A stretch of DNA of 48,158 nucleotides from Dimargaris cristalligena (Eukaryota > Kickxellomycota > Dimargaritomycetes > Dimargaritales > Dimargaritaceae), in NCBI GenBank assembly GCA_027576995.1, contig JANBQC010000170.1, positions 1 to 48,158 of the forward strand, read 5' to 3'. This document shows, in pieces, positions 34,632-46,530 of the stretch. The notes below the pieces were generated by a model. It worked only from the letters and a program-made list of their open reading frames with translations, did not search any database and had not been told where the DNA came from. Positions within the stretch are counted from its first letter, which is position 1, and the number at the start of each line of letters is the position of its first letter. A program made the translations under genes and the position numbers.

Positions 34632-36008
34632 TAGAAGGAGGCCAAGCCTGGTCATCTCATAGAGATTAACTAAAGACCCTCTTACTCAACCCGCTTGGCA
34701 CTAAGTTTATCTTAATTTTCCACCGAAAACGGCTCCTTGGAATGTTCTACAGGTCACCTTGGATTCAAAAAGGGGCAACTAGTGAAGGTATTTTTGTAGC
34801 CCAATTATATCCATGTAGAAGAGACACACTATGTTGGAAACGACCGTAGAATTACAAAACGAACGAATTAACTGAGACCCAACCAATTATGGGTAGGTAG
34901 AGGCAGCTCCATCTATCTATCCATTGGTAACTTTATAGAGCTCCAATCCAACCAACTTCGCTCGCCAATAAGTTAGGCCCCGCCCTGAGCTCCCCGAAAT
35001 CGCTGGAGTTCTCGAGTCTGAGGGTACGGAATGGCCCCGTCCCGAATTTACTTCAAAAATACCCTATATATAATAAACTTGTTCAAAAAAGAAATTACTC
35101 CTCATGCATGCAGTACAAAAACTGCATGCTAACGAAGAGGCGGCAACACAAGATAGGGGAGCAGCTGTCAATCACGCATTACTAAGCACTGACCCTGAAT
35201 ATCGATGATCAGTGTGTACTACAACTAGGGCCCCTACTTCCATTCCAGCCGGTCTCGGCGGTGACAACTGCTCCCCTTTCACTCTATAGCAAGGTCACCG
35301 TGGACATGGGCAGGTCAAAAACCACCCTAATAAATATAAAACTCCAAATAATAAATTAATGAATGTACACCCAACTCCGCGATAAGCACATTATCGACAG
35401 CAGAGACTTGGGGGAATTATACCCGACGATTGTTAGTATTTTGCACCCAAGGGGGGCGGATGACATGAAACCCCATGTTTTTTTTAATGGTTATATAAAG
35501 TCAAAAGAGGTACACAGGCGGGAGGGGGTATCAAAATGGATAGATAGGTGAAACAATAATTACAAACCCAGTGTGTCAGAGAAAAGAAGATAAAAAAGGG
35601 GGGTTGAACCAACAGGCATTGCGGTACCCAACTGATTGGTGCTAAACCATCAGCGTCATAATGAAACACTGGGCGATACATAGCCAAGCCAATGGGTGAG
35701 AAGCGGGACACCAGGCACCACAAAGCTAGAGCACAGTTACCTTGTATTCAACGAATCCAAAAAAAAAACCCCCTCGGCAAAATATGGCCAAAGGCAATAA
35801 GCCTAGTCCCCCAGTAAGTCAATCCAATGTAGCCGACGCTGACCTGGACAAGGGGGCCTACATAACATTTAAGCAGGACACCAATATATATATATATATA
35901 TATATGAAAAAGTATTACTTAACAACAACCAAAACGATGAAGTATTAAATCAATTCCCCAGTGACCATCCTAACTAGATAAAGTAGACAGTCAAAATGTC
36001 TACAAGCG
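34632..36008. other. Spacer without a supported gene
   Basis: AT-rich, with an (AT)n tract at 35884-35905 and only short open frames (for example 35363-35551 and 35742-35948 on the plus strand) lacking domains or splice partners. It includes the 3' flank of the spastin-like gene. Confidence 0.45.
35884..35905. repeat. (AT)n microsatellite
   Basis: Eleven TA units just beyond the 3' end of the spastin-like gene. Confidence 0.85.
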
Positions 36009-39000
36009 TTAACGGCGGTAATGGTCCCCACCATGCAACTGGTGCCATTGTTTAAAAAAGGTGGAACGCACAGGATCCATAGGCGATTTGAAATGCCGCA
36101 AGGCCAGTCGCCAGTCTGTCACACTGACGGGGCGAATCGCATCGGCCGACATGGTTAAGAGCTGCTGGGAATCCGCTATTTCACGAATAGGCTGGAAGGC
36201 CGCTTCTTTTCCAATGATTTGGATGTCTGGGTAGGAATAGCCGCTCGTAAGTTCGACGAGATAGTCGATTTGGGGAGGGGTTAGATTGTGTGGAATGGAG
36301 GAGGCTTGGGGTGGGGCGGGATTAAGGGCGGCAGTGGAGACGGAGGTGGAAGAGCAGGACGAGGACGAGGGGGACGACTGTGGCGGGACGGCGGACACCG
36401 CCGTGCCCGCAATTGCTGAAGAAGGTGCGTTATTATGATGGTAGTGATTATCGGATCCCCGCAGGAGCTGCATAATCAAGTTATAGCGCATCATAAGATC
36501 AGGTAGAGGCAAGTACACCTGGCCTAAAAATTTCCGTCGGAGGGTCTCTGGTATCAATTCGGGGCGGTTAGTGGCGGCCAGCCATACAACCGGAGGCGGT
36601 TGAATAGACGACGAAAAGAATGAAGATGTATGGGTGCGTCTGATTGAAGGTGGGTGTTGAAAAAATGGCAGCGAGGCCGTTGAAGACCCATATTGATGGT
36701 GGGCCAATGTTGCCGAGGGAGTGAGATCATTTGAGTGTAGGGAGTCAGAAAACTCACCAGAATTGGGAGTCGGTGTATACAAAGAATGGCGAAAGGGGGA
36801 TGTGGAGGGGAAGGGTTCCAGGGTGGGTACCAACTCAGTGGTCTGGGTAGTTTCGTCTAATAACCGTCCAAATTCAACAGACCAGTCGGCGCCGGATGTC
36901 ACTGGTTGCATTGGGTTGTTACCATCACCACCGTTACCACCAGTGCGGCTAGTGGGGTGCAATAGAAAATCCAGGTCATCCCAGAACACCACCGACGGAC
37001 TCATTTCGGAAGCCAAGGTCGATAAAGACTGCAGAAACAACGAGCGCTGTTCGGGGGCTACGTTGGCCCATACTCCTGGAGTAACGTGGAAAAAGGCACT
37101 GCGGGCCTGATGGGCAGCGGCTCGCACTAACAGGGTTTTCCCTCCGCCCGGAGGTCCGTACAGTAGCAGCCCCCGGGGCGGGGCACGGATGCCCGTAAAA
37201 AGATCGGGCCGGAGAAGGGGGAATATAACGGTTTCGCGCATAGTCTTTTTAGGGCCCTCAAGCCCAGCGATGGCATCCCAGGACATGAGCGCATAGGGCT
37301 GGAAGACGTGAGTTAATATCCACCGCATAATCATCTCGTCGACGCCCTGACCCCGTAGGCGAGCCATGATTTCACCGGGACCCGGACGTTGCAGCTGTGT
37401 TGGAGGTGGCACATTGAGAGATGTCGATGATGCGGTATGTAAAAGGGGGCGGTCGAGGGTTGTCGGTTGGGCCAAGGGTGACTCGGGTAGGTGGGCGGGG
37501 GGTCGGAATTGAGAATGAATGGGGGAAGGTGCCAGAACGGGTGCGGGGGAAGGTGAGGGCGAGGGTGACAGAGAGGGTGAGGATGAAGGGGGGCGTGGTG
37601 GGACAACGGCAATAGACGATCGGTTCAAATTATTTGAATTGGTCTGGGATTGGCCGTCGGTCATTGAAATTGCGGAATCCGATGAACTGGGCGTCGTTGA
37701 AGCGGGCCGTGATATACTAGGACTCACTTTAGCCATGGGGTTAGTGGGGCGGCACGCAACCACGCCGCTTCCATTTAAAGAGTGAGTCGGAAGGGATTGT
37801 CGATGCTGACGAAATTCAATCGGGGTAGTGGGAAGGGATTTTTTCGGAGATTGGGTCATTGGCGGTGGTGCGGTTGAGACGAGGTGGACCGATTGGATAT
37901 GCCGGCTCCGAGTTTCGATCATCCGCCGAGCCCGCTTCAATTTGGCGATTTTCTCCAAAATGGCTGGTTGATTTCTTTATAATTAGAATAGACAAGGGCC
38001 AAAGGGTAAATCAATTAGGGGTATTAATAGACATTAGCATCAACGATGGGGGACAGTGTAAATCTGATGTCACACAATGGGAAGGGGAGGTGAATCTTTT
38101 AAGTATGAATTACAGTGACATGAAATCAAAGGCGACAAAGGGTTACACAGTGGAGTATCACTCTGGTATGACCACGGGCTGGGGGACGTCAGCCATGGGC
38201 AGGTCCGAGACTGGCCTAAAATGGTGCCCCTATCCTGCTCATCCGTGTAATTAAGGGATGTTGCCAAGTGCGTGTGTGTGTGTGTGTAGGAGGGAGGGGG
38301 TGGCGTGACCGCCAAGGTAATAATGAAGGGACCACTTACTTGATAGCGTCGGGGAGTTCTACGGAAAGCGCATTAGTTACTTCTTGAAGACCGGACGTAT
38401 AGTACCGGTAGGCCTGGGGAAGGGCCTTCTTGCGCTCCATAGCGAGGGCCCGCTCAACGACTTTATAGGCCAAGTCGTGGTAGTGCGAAAAGCGCAAGAG
38501 CGGGTCGCTAGTAGAGGGAGGGGCTGGGTCGTTGGGGGTGGGTGAGGCGGAAGCCGCGGGGGCGGACCTGGCCGGGGTGACCGGAGTAGGCCGGCGGGTG
38601 GAAAACATAGTGGGTGACAGGACAAGTTCAGCAGACGCAGGAGGCGGAAAGTATTCAGAAGAGCGCAGAGAATCTAGGGCCTGCGAAAGGGCGACGGTAA
38701 GGGCGCACGGCGAGGTATTAATCTGGAGTTTTTTGGCCTGTGGACGCTGGAGAGTCGAAGGGCTACCGGCGGTCGGCGACTGTGGTGTGATGGCCTTGGC
38801 GAGTGATGCTGAAGAGGAAGACGAAGAGGGGGGAGGTATGGTAGCAGAGTCGGAGTGGGTCGGGGTTATGGGGGTGGGAGGGTTAGGGGGACGACTGGGC
38901 GGTCGGCGCAGCAAGGGGTAAAACGAATAAATGGAGGCAGCGAATAGAGCCGTGACAGTGGCCCAAAAAAGCAGAGGGCGCGAGGAGGGCAGAAGGAGCA

Positions 39001-39109
39001 GAGAGACCACGGAGGGGGCGGTTGGTTCAGGGGGAATATAAGTAGTGAGGTCGTTGGCTTCGGCAGTCCAAGCAGAGGAGCCGAGCAAGAAATTGATACC
39101 AAGCGACAT
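36009..39109 (-). CDS. Spastin-like AAA protein, membrane-anchored, altered active site
   Basis: Two exons on the minus strand, 39109-38340 and 37974-36009, give 911 residues (donor GTAAGT, acceptor ATAAAG, phase 2). Order of parts: a hydrophobic segment near 45-68 (LLFWATVTALFAASIYSFY); a Pro/Ser-rich linker; an MIT-like helical region near 208-285 (HYHDLAYKVVERALAMERKK, then QAYRYYTSGLQEV, then the third helix across the intron); a second disordered stretch; and an AAA domain from about 478. Walker A GPPGGGKT (near 527), sensor AATNRPE and the spastin-type C-terminal helices (PIREI...LTMSADAIRPVSVTDW) are present. Walker B reads VVFWDDLD, with Asp where meiotic-clade ATPases have Glu. The pore loop lacks the lysine-tyrosine pair and a Ser/Asn-rich insert follows Walker B. 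Spastin severs microtubules from ER or lipid-droplet membranes; this one may bind nucleotide but hydrolyse poorly. Confidence 0.85.
38271..38287. repeat. (GT)n tract inside the spastin-like intron
   Basis: CGTGTGTGTGTGTGTGTG on the plus strand lies in the intron (37975-38339) between the two coding exons. Confidence 0.85.
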
Positions 39110-39945
39110 TCTCGATAGGTCTATAAATAAACCCTCGGATAATTAAAATGCGGCAGGGGGAAACGGGGGGGGACTATCAATAGGCCAACAATAAAAGGGA
39201 AAGGAGAAAAGAAAATGCTGAAGAAAGACGAGAGGAGAGTGCTCGAGAGATAGACGATAATGGGCTGGAGGGACTGAGCTACAAAAGAATCGGGAGGATA
39301 TGCACCACAACAAGCAAAAGCGAATCCGTAAAGCCCAATAACAACGAGAGCGAGTGGGTTAAGAGACCTGCCGGATGGGCTGTCCTACTGACTGTGAGAA
39401 GATGGAAATAGAGAACCCGCTGAATGGTGATGATCAGAAGCGAGAACTCCTGTTACACAGGCCCACCTGCCCCAGTTATATACCCCTATTGATGCCCTGG
39501 TGGGTGGCTGTATGCGCATATGCATGTCATATCGTATCTATTAATATCTTCAAATGGATGCTCAGCGGAGGCTGTAGTTCTTTCCATACACGCCTGTATG
39601 CATGTATGCATATAGACACATACAAATGGAGGAGAATCAAGCGGAGCCGGAAATCCGCCTTGGCACATAGTTTTCGTCATTTGATTCGTCCGGTCAGCCT
39701 AGTTCCGCTCCCATCCATCCCTACAGGTATTTTTAAGCCGTCCAATCCCCCTGCCTGTTCCTCGTGGGTGGTTCCTGTCGATGCCTGGTTAGGGAAGGAG
39801 AGGAGTTCCTTCTCACCACACATTTCACCCTGACCTCATTCACTTATTCCAGCTCCGTTTCATTCGGCCCATTCCCTCTAGTTGTTTTAAGTGTTACACC
39901 CCTCCCCAATCAAATAGTATACTGTTACCCTATCTCCAGCCAAAC
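39110..39945. promoter_or_regulatory. Divergent promoter region
   Basis: The spastin-like gene (minus) and the small gene at 39946 (plus) start from opposite ends of this 836-bp stretch. The plus-strand 152-codon frame at 39375-39833 and others overlap, show no domain, and are considered chance. No motif is clear enough to name. Confidence 0.45.
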
Positions 39946-40320
39946 ATGGTCAGGCCGACATCTCCCACCACCCCGGCCTCCCAGCCAACCGGCCCTCCAC
40001 CCCCGTCTCCGTTTGTCTGGAATTTCGCCGCGGTCACTGCTGACCTCTTGGCTGCCGAGGCCGCTTCCCAGCCTGTCGCGTCCCACCTCCCCAATCCCCA
40101 ACAACCCCGTCCCGTTGATTTAGGCCAAGACCTAGACCCGAAAGCCATCGCCCAGGACCCTGACCACGCCGTCTTGCTCGCTCGCTATTATTTAACCACG
40201 CGGGCTCAGGTGGAACAGGACTCGAAAACCTTGCCATTGGTCCAGGCCGACCTAGACCACCTTCAAAACGACTTGGACGATATTCGCGCCCTATTAGTTG
40301 AGCGGGAATCAACTGCTTGA
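39946..40320 (+). CDS. Hypothetical 124-residue protein with a C-terminal helix
   Basis: A single exon with a good start context (CAAACATGG) and GC-rich codon use like the well-supported genes. Residues 1-25 are Pro/Thr/Ser-rich; 26-45 are Ala-rich (NFAAVTADLLAAEAASQPVA). Residues about 70-120 form a predicted amphipathic helix or coiled coil (DHAVLLARYYLTTRAQVEQD, then LDHLQNDLDDIRALLVERE). There is no signal peptide and no cysteine. Size and a terminal coiled coil recall small subunits of multiprotein complexes (kinetochore or lysosome-related organelle complexes), but no signature lets me choose. It is divergently paired with the spastin-like gene. Confidence 0.65.
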   Translation: MVRPTSPTTPASQPTGPPPPSPFVWNFAAVTADLLAAEAASQPVASHLPNPQQPRPVDLGQDLDPKAIAQDPDHAVLLARYYLTTRAQVEQDSKTLPLVQADLDHLQNDLDDIRALLVERESTA

Positions 40321-41218
40321 TACTATCTGGCAGGTGTAATTATGTCCCCACTGCTAGACTGTAACCAATGGGTGGACTCTAACCCGGTGGCCCTCGTTTA
40401 TTGATATAATATGTATTATAGTTGGGATCATTTACCCACTGCCTCCTCATCAATGTTTTAAATCGGCCCGCTCTTTACTACCCTACTAGCAAAACACTAT
40501 ATTATTTTATCCTATTACCTCTATTATGCATTATTTTATTAAAGGTTAAATTGCCCATTCTATTTTGCTAAACGTCCGATTGCTTCCTTTAATGCTCATA
40601 TACGGGCCCCGCACACTGACCCATGTGTTCATTTTCTTTTCAGTTCGGAGCAACTACTTCACCCTTAAGTCGCTAACCTTTAGGAGACCTCATTTCTTGG
40701 GTGCTAGATGGGCTCCCCACGGCTATACTTACCCTCCAATCGGATAGACAATTTCCCGCAAATAACAGATTGCCCAACTGCTATTGACATAATTAACTCG
40801 AGATATCCTTTTCATAAGATCAATAATGCCGACTAAAGGCTTGCTATATACCTTAGTCACCAATCTATGGATAGTTAAAGGGCTATAAATCGAACTCATT
40901 CGCTATAGGTAGGTATCTATCAAATACGCCCATGTCTAACTCGCAGGTCTCTCATTAATGTATCTATAAATAGTTTGGTGTCGACGAGGTGTATAGTTTC
41001 AACCGGAGTTAAAGCGCTTTGACCAATTGTTTACTTGAAATTAGTCTTGACATAGATTTCAATTTGCTAATCAACCCATGGAAATATACATCTTGTCGGG
41101 TGGCATCCATAGTGCCAAAGGAAATGCCTGGATAAACTACTCACTTATGTTTAAGTCCGGAAGTTACTAATTGTCGTGCTTAATAATCTATAGGATTAAA
41201 GCCGACTAACTATGAAGG
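40321..41218. other. AT-rich spacer without a supported gene
   Basis: The 3' flank of the 39946 gene (AATAAA-like ATTAAAGG near 40538) followed by AT-rich sequence. The 60-codon frame at 40565-40747 has no support. Confidence 0.45.
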
Positions 41219-41455
41219 ACTAGGCACCATCATCGCCTAGTTCTATCAATGAGGCGCGGGAATTTGGCCTTGTTGAAGGATCAGTGTCCTTCAGCCATTC
41301 CCGCCACTCGATTCACATATTCCACATATCACCTTCATTATATACCCGTCTATTATTAGTTATCATTTATATTACTATCTAGTAGCGTCTTCTAGCATCT
41401 TCTATGCTGGTTCGACGCCTTTACCATTAGTCTGCTCGGCTATATAAAGCCGAGC
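41219..41455. other. Cluster of four potential hairpins
   Basis: Four inverted repeats follow each other. (1) 41219-41239: CTAGGC with GCCTAG. (2) 41256-41304: GCGGGAAT with ATTCCCGC outside and TGAAGGA with TCCTTCA inside, a GGC/GCC pair between, loop TCAGTG. (3) about 41384-41418: GCGTC with GACGC outside and AGCAT with ATGCT inside. (4) 41434-41455: GCTCGGCT with AGCCGAGC around ATATAA. No open frame crosses them. They could be a structured RNA, cruciform-forming DNA or the remains of a transposon end. The fourth puts a TATA-like core inside a perfect palindrome. Confidence 0.45.
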
Positions 41456-41779
41456 CAATTCCTATGGTTATTCTTTAGTTAATTACCATTTATTCTATAC
41501 CCCCTTTTTATAGTTAACTCGATCTATTTGATATCTCCTTTATTATTATCTATAAAGCACCCTTCGCATCAACTGCTTGTGTGTTATCTCTTGTAAACTT
41601 GTCCGAGGCGTAGCCCTTTAATTATATCTTAGATTATTGTGTACGACACTAATGTGCGTTAAATGAAATTCCAAAATTGGAAACCATCTTACAACCTCAG
41701 CCTATCCCCCCCTCTCTTGGCTACCACTTCCGGGGTTTATTTAAATAGTTAGCTTCTCCAGCACGCTGGTGATTATTTT
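41456..41779. other. AT-rich spacer
   Basis: No open frame, repeat or structure recognised between the hairpin cluster and the start of the copy-2 homology. Confidence 0.4.
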
Positions 41780-43070
41780 AAAATAAGAAATGCCACGAAA
41801 ACACGCCGTCCATATATTCGGTGAATATAGCAGAAAGATAATAAAGAGGTGCAGGATGGCCAGGGTTGAGGAGGGTTCCTCATCCAAGAAAACAACACCG
41901 GGGTTATCTTCCCTTTTACCTTAAATTCAATGGCACTCCCCATATTGGCGGTCGTTTATAGCCTGTATTGAGGACTAATCTCGATTGATTCAAATGACGT
42001 AAAACGGCCTTATTTAACCAATGGGTCGACATAAAATACCCCCCCCCCCCGACATTATAAACCTTCGATCCCATTTATGACTGTGCCCAGTTTTTGACCA
42101 AAAATACCAATCACAGTGGCATAGGTTAGAGCCCCATGTCATTTATTATACTAGTTTATGTGGATGCAGCGCCAGAAATAGACCGCCCCAATATCATTGG
42201 TTTATTTCTCCTTCAAAACACAGTGGACTTGTATAGTTTGAATAGTGCCTTTTCTACAAGGGACAAATATATCCAATATCTACAAATGGTCATTGCAGTG
42301 AGAAATAAAATAGAGAAAAAAGTGTAGAGTCACTAACATTTTGTCAATTTATTTATACTGTTAGGGAGAAGGGGGAGGGAAAGAGAACAGTCAATTTCTA
42401 TAGTAACTAGTGTAGTTTTAATATTCGGAACATTGGTATAGTATGTAGGCCTGTTGTTGGTGTATAATGCCAGCCAATTGTCGTCCGGCTACATGTAAGA
42501 AGCGGTAAAGCTCGAGGAATTCATTGGTGGTGGCCTATACCAATTAGACTTTAAAGGTTGGGTGACCCGGCTGGAAATTAATTTCCGCTCCCCGATCCTA
42601 CCCATGCCTTCAATTTATCGATGCGGTCCCATTTGATTTTTTCCATCCCGACCCTCACACGGGCCGGACTGTTTCATTCTTTTCATAGTCTGCCTCATTT
42701 CCTTGCCATTGCCCTAGTTTTCTCCTCCTGCCACAGGCGTCGGCCGTTTCTACCAGAGTAATGGACAAGTAAGTTGAAGAATATAGGACTTTATGAATTC
42801 AAGCCCAATAAACCAATGGTATATGCATCCCATTATTTGGAACGAGAGTGCATTTCGTGGACGTATGATATCAGACCAAATTGGAAGTACCAGTTGCTCG
42901 GCTCAATGTCATCTATTGCAGGCGCTTTGGCCGAGGATCGATAACAGCCATGGAGGCGAAATTCCTGGCCAAGTGGTCATTCGCAATTGGAGGTAAATCT
43001 TTCGAACTATTCAACGGTGCCAATTTATCGATACTTTGCCAGACCAAGATGCAGTAAACCACACTATTCA
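41780..43070 (+). pseudogene. Decayed multi-exon gene, copy 2 of a dispersed pair
   Basis: Direct-orientation homologue of 1405-2632. It keeps the C-tract and TATAAA (near 42054), an ATG-led frame of 63 codons at 42136-42327 (ending RNKIEKKV), the short exon at about 42737-42767 between a pyrimidine-rich CCACAG acceptor and GTAAGT donor, and a later frame at 42793-42996. Protein-level agreement with copy 1 is visible (IIWNES against IFWDKL; SFELFNGA against SFESFNGG). An in-frame TAG lies in the segment aligned to copy 1 near 1955-2010, and the last part needs a frame change to match, so it also looks disabled. It is better preserved than copy 1 at the 5' end. No family recognised. Confidence 0.5.
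42053..42060 (+). promoter_or_regulatory. TATA box of decayed gene copy 2
   Basis: A run of more than ten C residues precedes GACATTATAAACCTTCGA, the same architecture as at copy 1 (1628-1650). It lies about 80 bp upstream of the ATG at 42136. Confidence 0.5.
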
Positions 43071-43885
43071 GCGCAAGACATCCCCAGTGAACTATTTCTG
43101 CAGTAGAAATTATTGAAGAATATGTTCCTACGTGTTCTTTATTCTATCCTATTTTTACCCAATTACGTTAGTTTATTCTACTATCATGAGATCATTCATG
43201 TTAGCCAATTATATTTCACTCTACAGAAATTACAACTCAATAAAACTAACCACCTAGAGGTACCTACCGTTCTCTAGCTGCTTTCTTCCCTTACTTCCAG
43301 TTTTATTTCCTTTAAGTCCTTAGTATTCTAACAGAAATATCACCTATTCGGTAGCCGGGGAAACAGTGAGGAAAGGGAAAATTAATAAAGGAGGGTGGGA
43401 TAAAGCACATCTCGAGCCTGAACCCTTGCACTGTGATTCTAATTCGACTAATTTGAATTTGCTAATGAAGGAAAACACAGCAGCAAAAATTGTAGATATC
43501 GCCTGTAGCAATGGCCAGCCACTTTGTTATTGAACTCCTATGGGCTCAATGGGGGAATTAGGAGTGCGTAGTGGCAGCTATGGGTATGGGGGTAGTTAGG
43601 GAAAGTAACTTCCCGGAAATAGGAGGTGTCAAGGGCAGTTAATTTTGATGACCGCTGGCGAGTGTAAACCCATTTTTGTCCAGCTGGCTGTTACACCAGT
43701 TGCTGTATTGGCTGAGGGGTCCATTCCACTGCCTTGATTATCTGAAAAATTTGGCCAGGACCCCTTTGCTATTGATGACCTGAAAATAATCCCTGTGAAT
43801 AGGCAATGCACCAAACTATACACTGTAGCTCGGTAAGGGTGTATAACAGCTGCATCTTGTAGGGCAATTGCATTGAGAAGGGCCC
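43071..43885. other. Spacer with an eroded coding-like frame
   Basis: No supported gene. A minus-strand frame near 43629-43823 reads protein-like in more than one phase (VINSKGVLAKFF after an AG acceptor-like site), but stops interrupt it. It lies directly beside LTR copy B and may be mobile-element residue. Confidence 0.35.
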
Positions 43886-44468
43886 TGTCACCTGGGTTAT
43901 CTACTCTTAGTCTGTCAAGAGTCCCAGGGGTAGGCTTCTAATGGTAGGTGGGGCTTAGGCTTGGCCAAGTAGGCTACTAGTGTTAGGTATAGGCACAGTA
44001 CTAACCAATAAAGGCTAAAGTGATTAGATTGATGCAAGGGATGTGCAGTGGGCACACTTACTGGTCAGTATAAGGGGATGAGCATATATAATGTTTATTG
44101 GGGTAAACTATGGGGGTATGAATAAGCTGAGGAATCTAACTGGTCCCAAGGGGGGGTAGTTATATATATGCAGGGGGGGTGACTATCAAAAGGAAATCCC
44201 TGGAGGAAGATACTATGAAGACCATGGATAAGGAGAGGTAGCTGACCAGACAGGTGTCAGGACATGGAAGACTCTGCTGGGAACCAGAAGAGTCATTAGA
44301 TCAGCCCGGGGGTGATTAGTGTAAATCCAGAGTCCAGAAAGAGAATGGTTATATAATATAGGATAATCCCATAGTACTGGAGGTGACTATAGGAAGGTTA
44401 ATATGGTGCTATAAGGCCTAATAAGGGGGGACGATCATTATGTCAAGATTAAGTCAGATTAGAAGGCT
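43886..44468 (-). mobile_element. LTR (copy B), reverse orientation
   Basis: The reverse complement aligns with copy A over its whole length. It keeps the TATA motif (minus strand, near 44160-44168), AATAAA (minus, 44094-44099), the AGAAGCCTA block and the GTGACA end. It has two CpG dinucleotides in about 580 bp. With copy C (same orientation, 3.4 kb away) it could bracket the decayed interior of one retrotransposon. Confidence 0.65.
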
Positions 44469-45297
44469 GACAGTAGTCTACAGGCTACTGTAAGCCTGGC
44501 AGGCCTTGAAGCAATAACCAAAGTAATAATACAAATTAGTGATAATTGGCTTAATAATGTAATTGATAGTCCTAGGCTAATAATAACCTAAACAGGGAAT
44601 AGTAATAATATTAGTGACCCCATAAACCAGTCCCAGTGAATTTTACAATATCTCCAAATAGAAATAGATTTGTGTCGTGGTTAAATTGACTTCACTGGTA
44701 GACTGGCTATATACTCAAATAATTAATTAAGGATTCAACTATGGTACAGGCTTGAATAATGTGATTTCTAAGATAATAGTCTGTGGCCCAGTTCTATAGA
44801 TATAATATGTTGTGGTCATACTTAATACCACAAGATAATATAGCCTGATAACCTTATCAGGGCCAGCTAGAGCAGTGACAGTCCAGGGGTAAAACTAGCT
44901 AACTATAGGAAACACACACTCGGTGGGGACGATTCTGATCTGATCTTCAGACAAGGACAACTAAGCAACCGGGTATCACTCAGGGATCCTTCTAGTACGC
45001 AGCAGAAAGGCACAATGAATGGGCTTGGGCCAAATAATGACGTGGATAGAACAAGACTGGGGATCAAAATAAAACTTGATGATAAACTATTCTGGTGCAA
45101 AAACTACTTGTCCTTATTTAAGAGAATACCCAACGGGTATTTATATAAAATGGAACATAGCGACTTACTGGTGCTATGATGGTACTAGATAATATAATAA
45201 AGAAGGCCGCCAATGTTGGTGGCTTTGGAGGTGCAAAGGCTGGGGATATGCCCCAGACTTCTATAACTAAAACATCCTTGAACTATGAATAATACTA

Positions 45298-45323
45298 TGA
45301 ATATTGAATATTGAATATTGAAT
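45298..45323. repeat. Short tandem repeat, 7-bp unit
   Basis: TGAATAT repeated about 3.7 times, in the AT-rich region between LTR copies B and C. Confidence 0.75.
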
Positions 45324-46530
45324 AATGGAAAGGTGGCCTAAGCCACCGAATGGCCTATAAATGGATAAGAAAAGATGAAGACTGACCTTCAGCGATGTTC
45401 TTCATATTTTCTAAACTAAAAATAGTTTGGCCAGGATATACTACCAAAGATTAAGTAGGCCTAGCCACGACAACCAACTATTATGTTTAAAACGTAGTTA
45501 CACAATGTCCCGTGCCAAGGTAATCTAATACTTACTTTTGGGGATATTGAAAGTACACGGCCAAGAGCTATCAGGTCAGGTAGATTTCCCCTAATACGAA
45601 ATGTCCGCCTATAAATGGATGGTCAACATACAGTAGTATTTATATTGCATAGCAATATGAATCCATAATGGCAGAAGGTGGCTTTTGGCATTCCGAAACA
45701 GTCCAAACTCTGGCAATGGCATTAAATCCTGCTGAATGGGGCTTTTTGGGACTAGGCCTCGAAGGAACAACACTAATAGCTTTATACACGGCCATTTTAT
45801 CATGAATAAAGGGAGGGGGAAAAAGGGGAATGCAGCCAACAAAGGACTATCCATAAATGAAAGAATCATAATTTGGAAAGGGGGAGGGGAGGTATTATGG
45901 TGCACTTTGTTTTATACTAATCTAAGTTATCAGGATAATGTCAGTGGTACTCTTGACTGCTCTGGGCATGGGTGTGGTGCCTATCAGGATAACGGGATGT
46001 ATCTATAAACTGGGGGATGGTGTCCTCATCTATAAAATACTCGTCTCTTTGGAATCAACAGGCCCCGGACATCAGCACCAGTAATCATACTAGTCCTGTG
46101 GCCTTCTTATTTGGGTCTAGTTAGAAGGGCGAGGCCATTGTTAGGCCTAATCATGAATAGATAGCACTATTGCTATTTATTGTGCAAAAAAAAACATATT
46201 TATTAATCCTACTGCTGTATTCCCTTTGTTGGTAAGGGGGATTCAGCATCAGAATCAGAACTATGGATAATAATGACCATTTGGGAGCATAATGTCTGCC
46301 TTCCATATGGCACAGGTCTGTGGCAATGGACATATGCTGTTCTTCCTATATGAATTGTCTATTGTAGTTTCTATAGTGTGGGTTTTCCTTTGTTTTTTTT
46401 TTACATTGTTAGGTTTAAGTACTTACTTCCCTGGACCATGTGGTGTGTTTAAAAATGCATATAAACTGTGGTGTTTCCTTCTCCAAAACGTATTGACAAA
46501 AAAATAACACATTACCTTCTCTCGTAACAG

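Noticed and set aside
39375..40123. Plus-strand 152- and 119-codon frames before the 39946 gene
   Set aside because: Biased composition, overlap of the promoter region or of the 39946 gene in another frame, and no domain.
41409..41419. GGTTCGACGCC resembling a tRNA B box
   Set aside because: No A box, acceptor stem or anticodon arm can be drawn around it; it is part of a hairpin.
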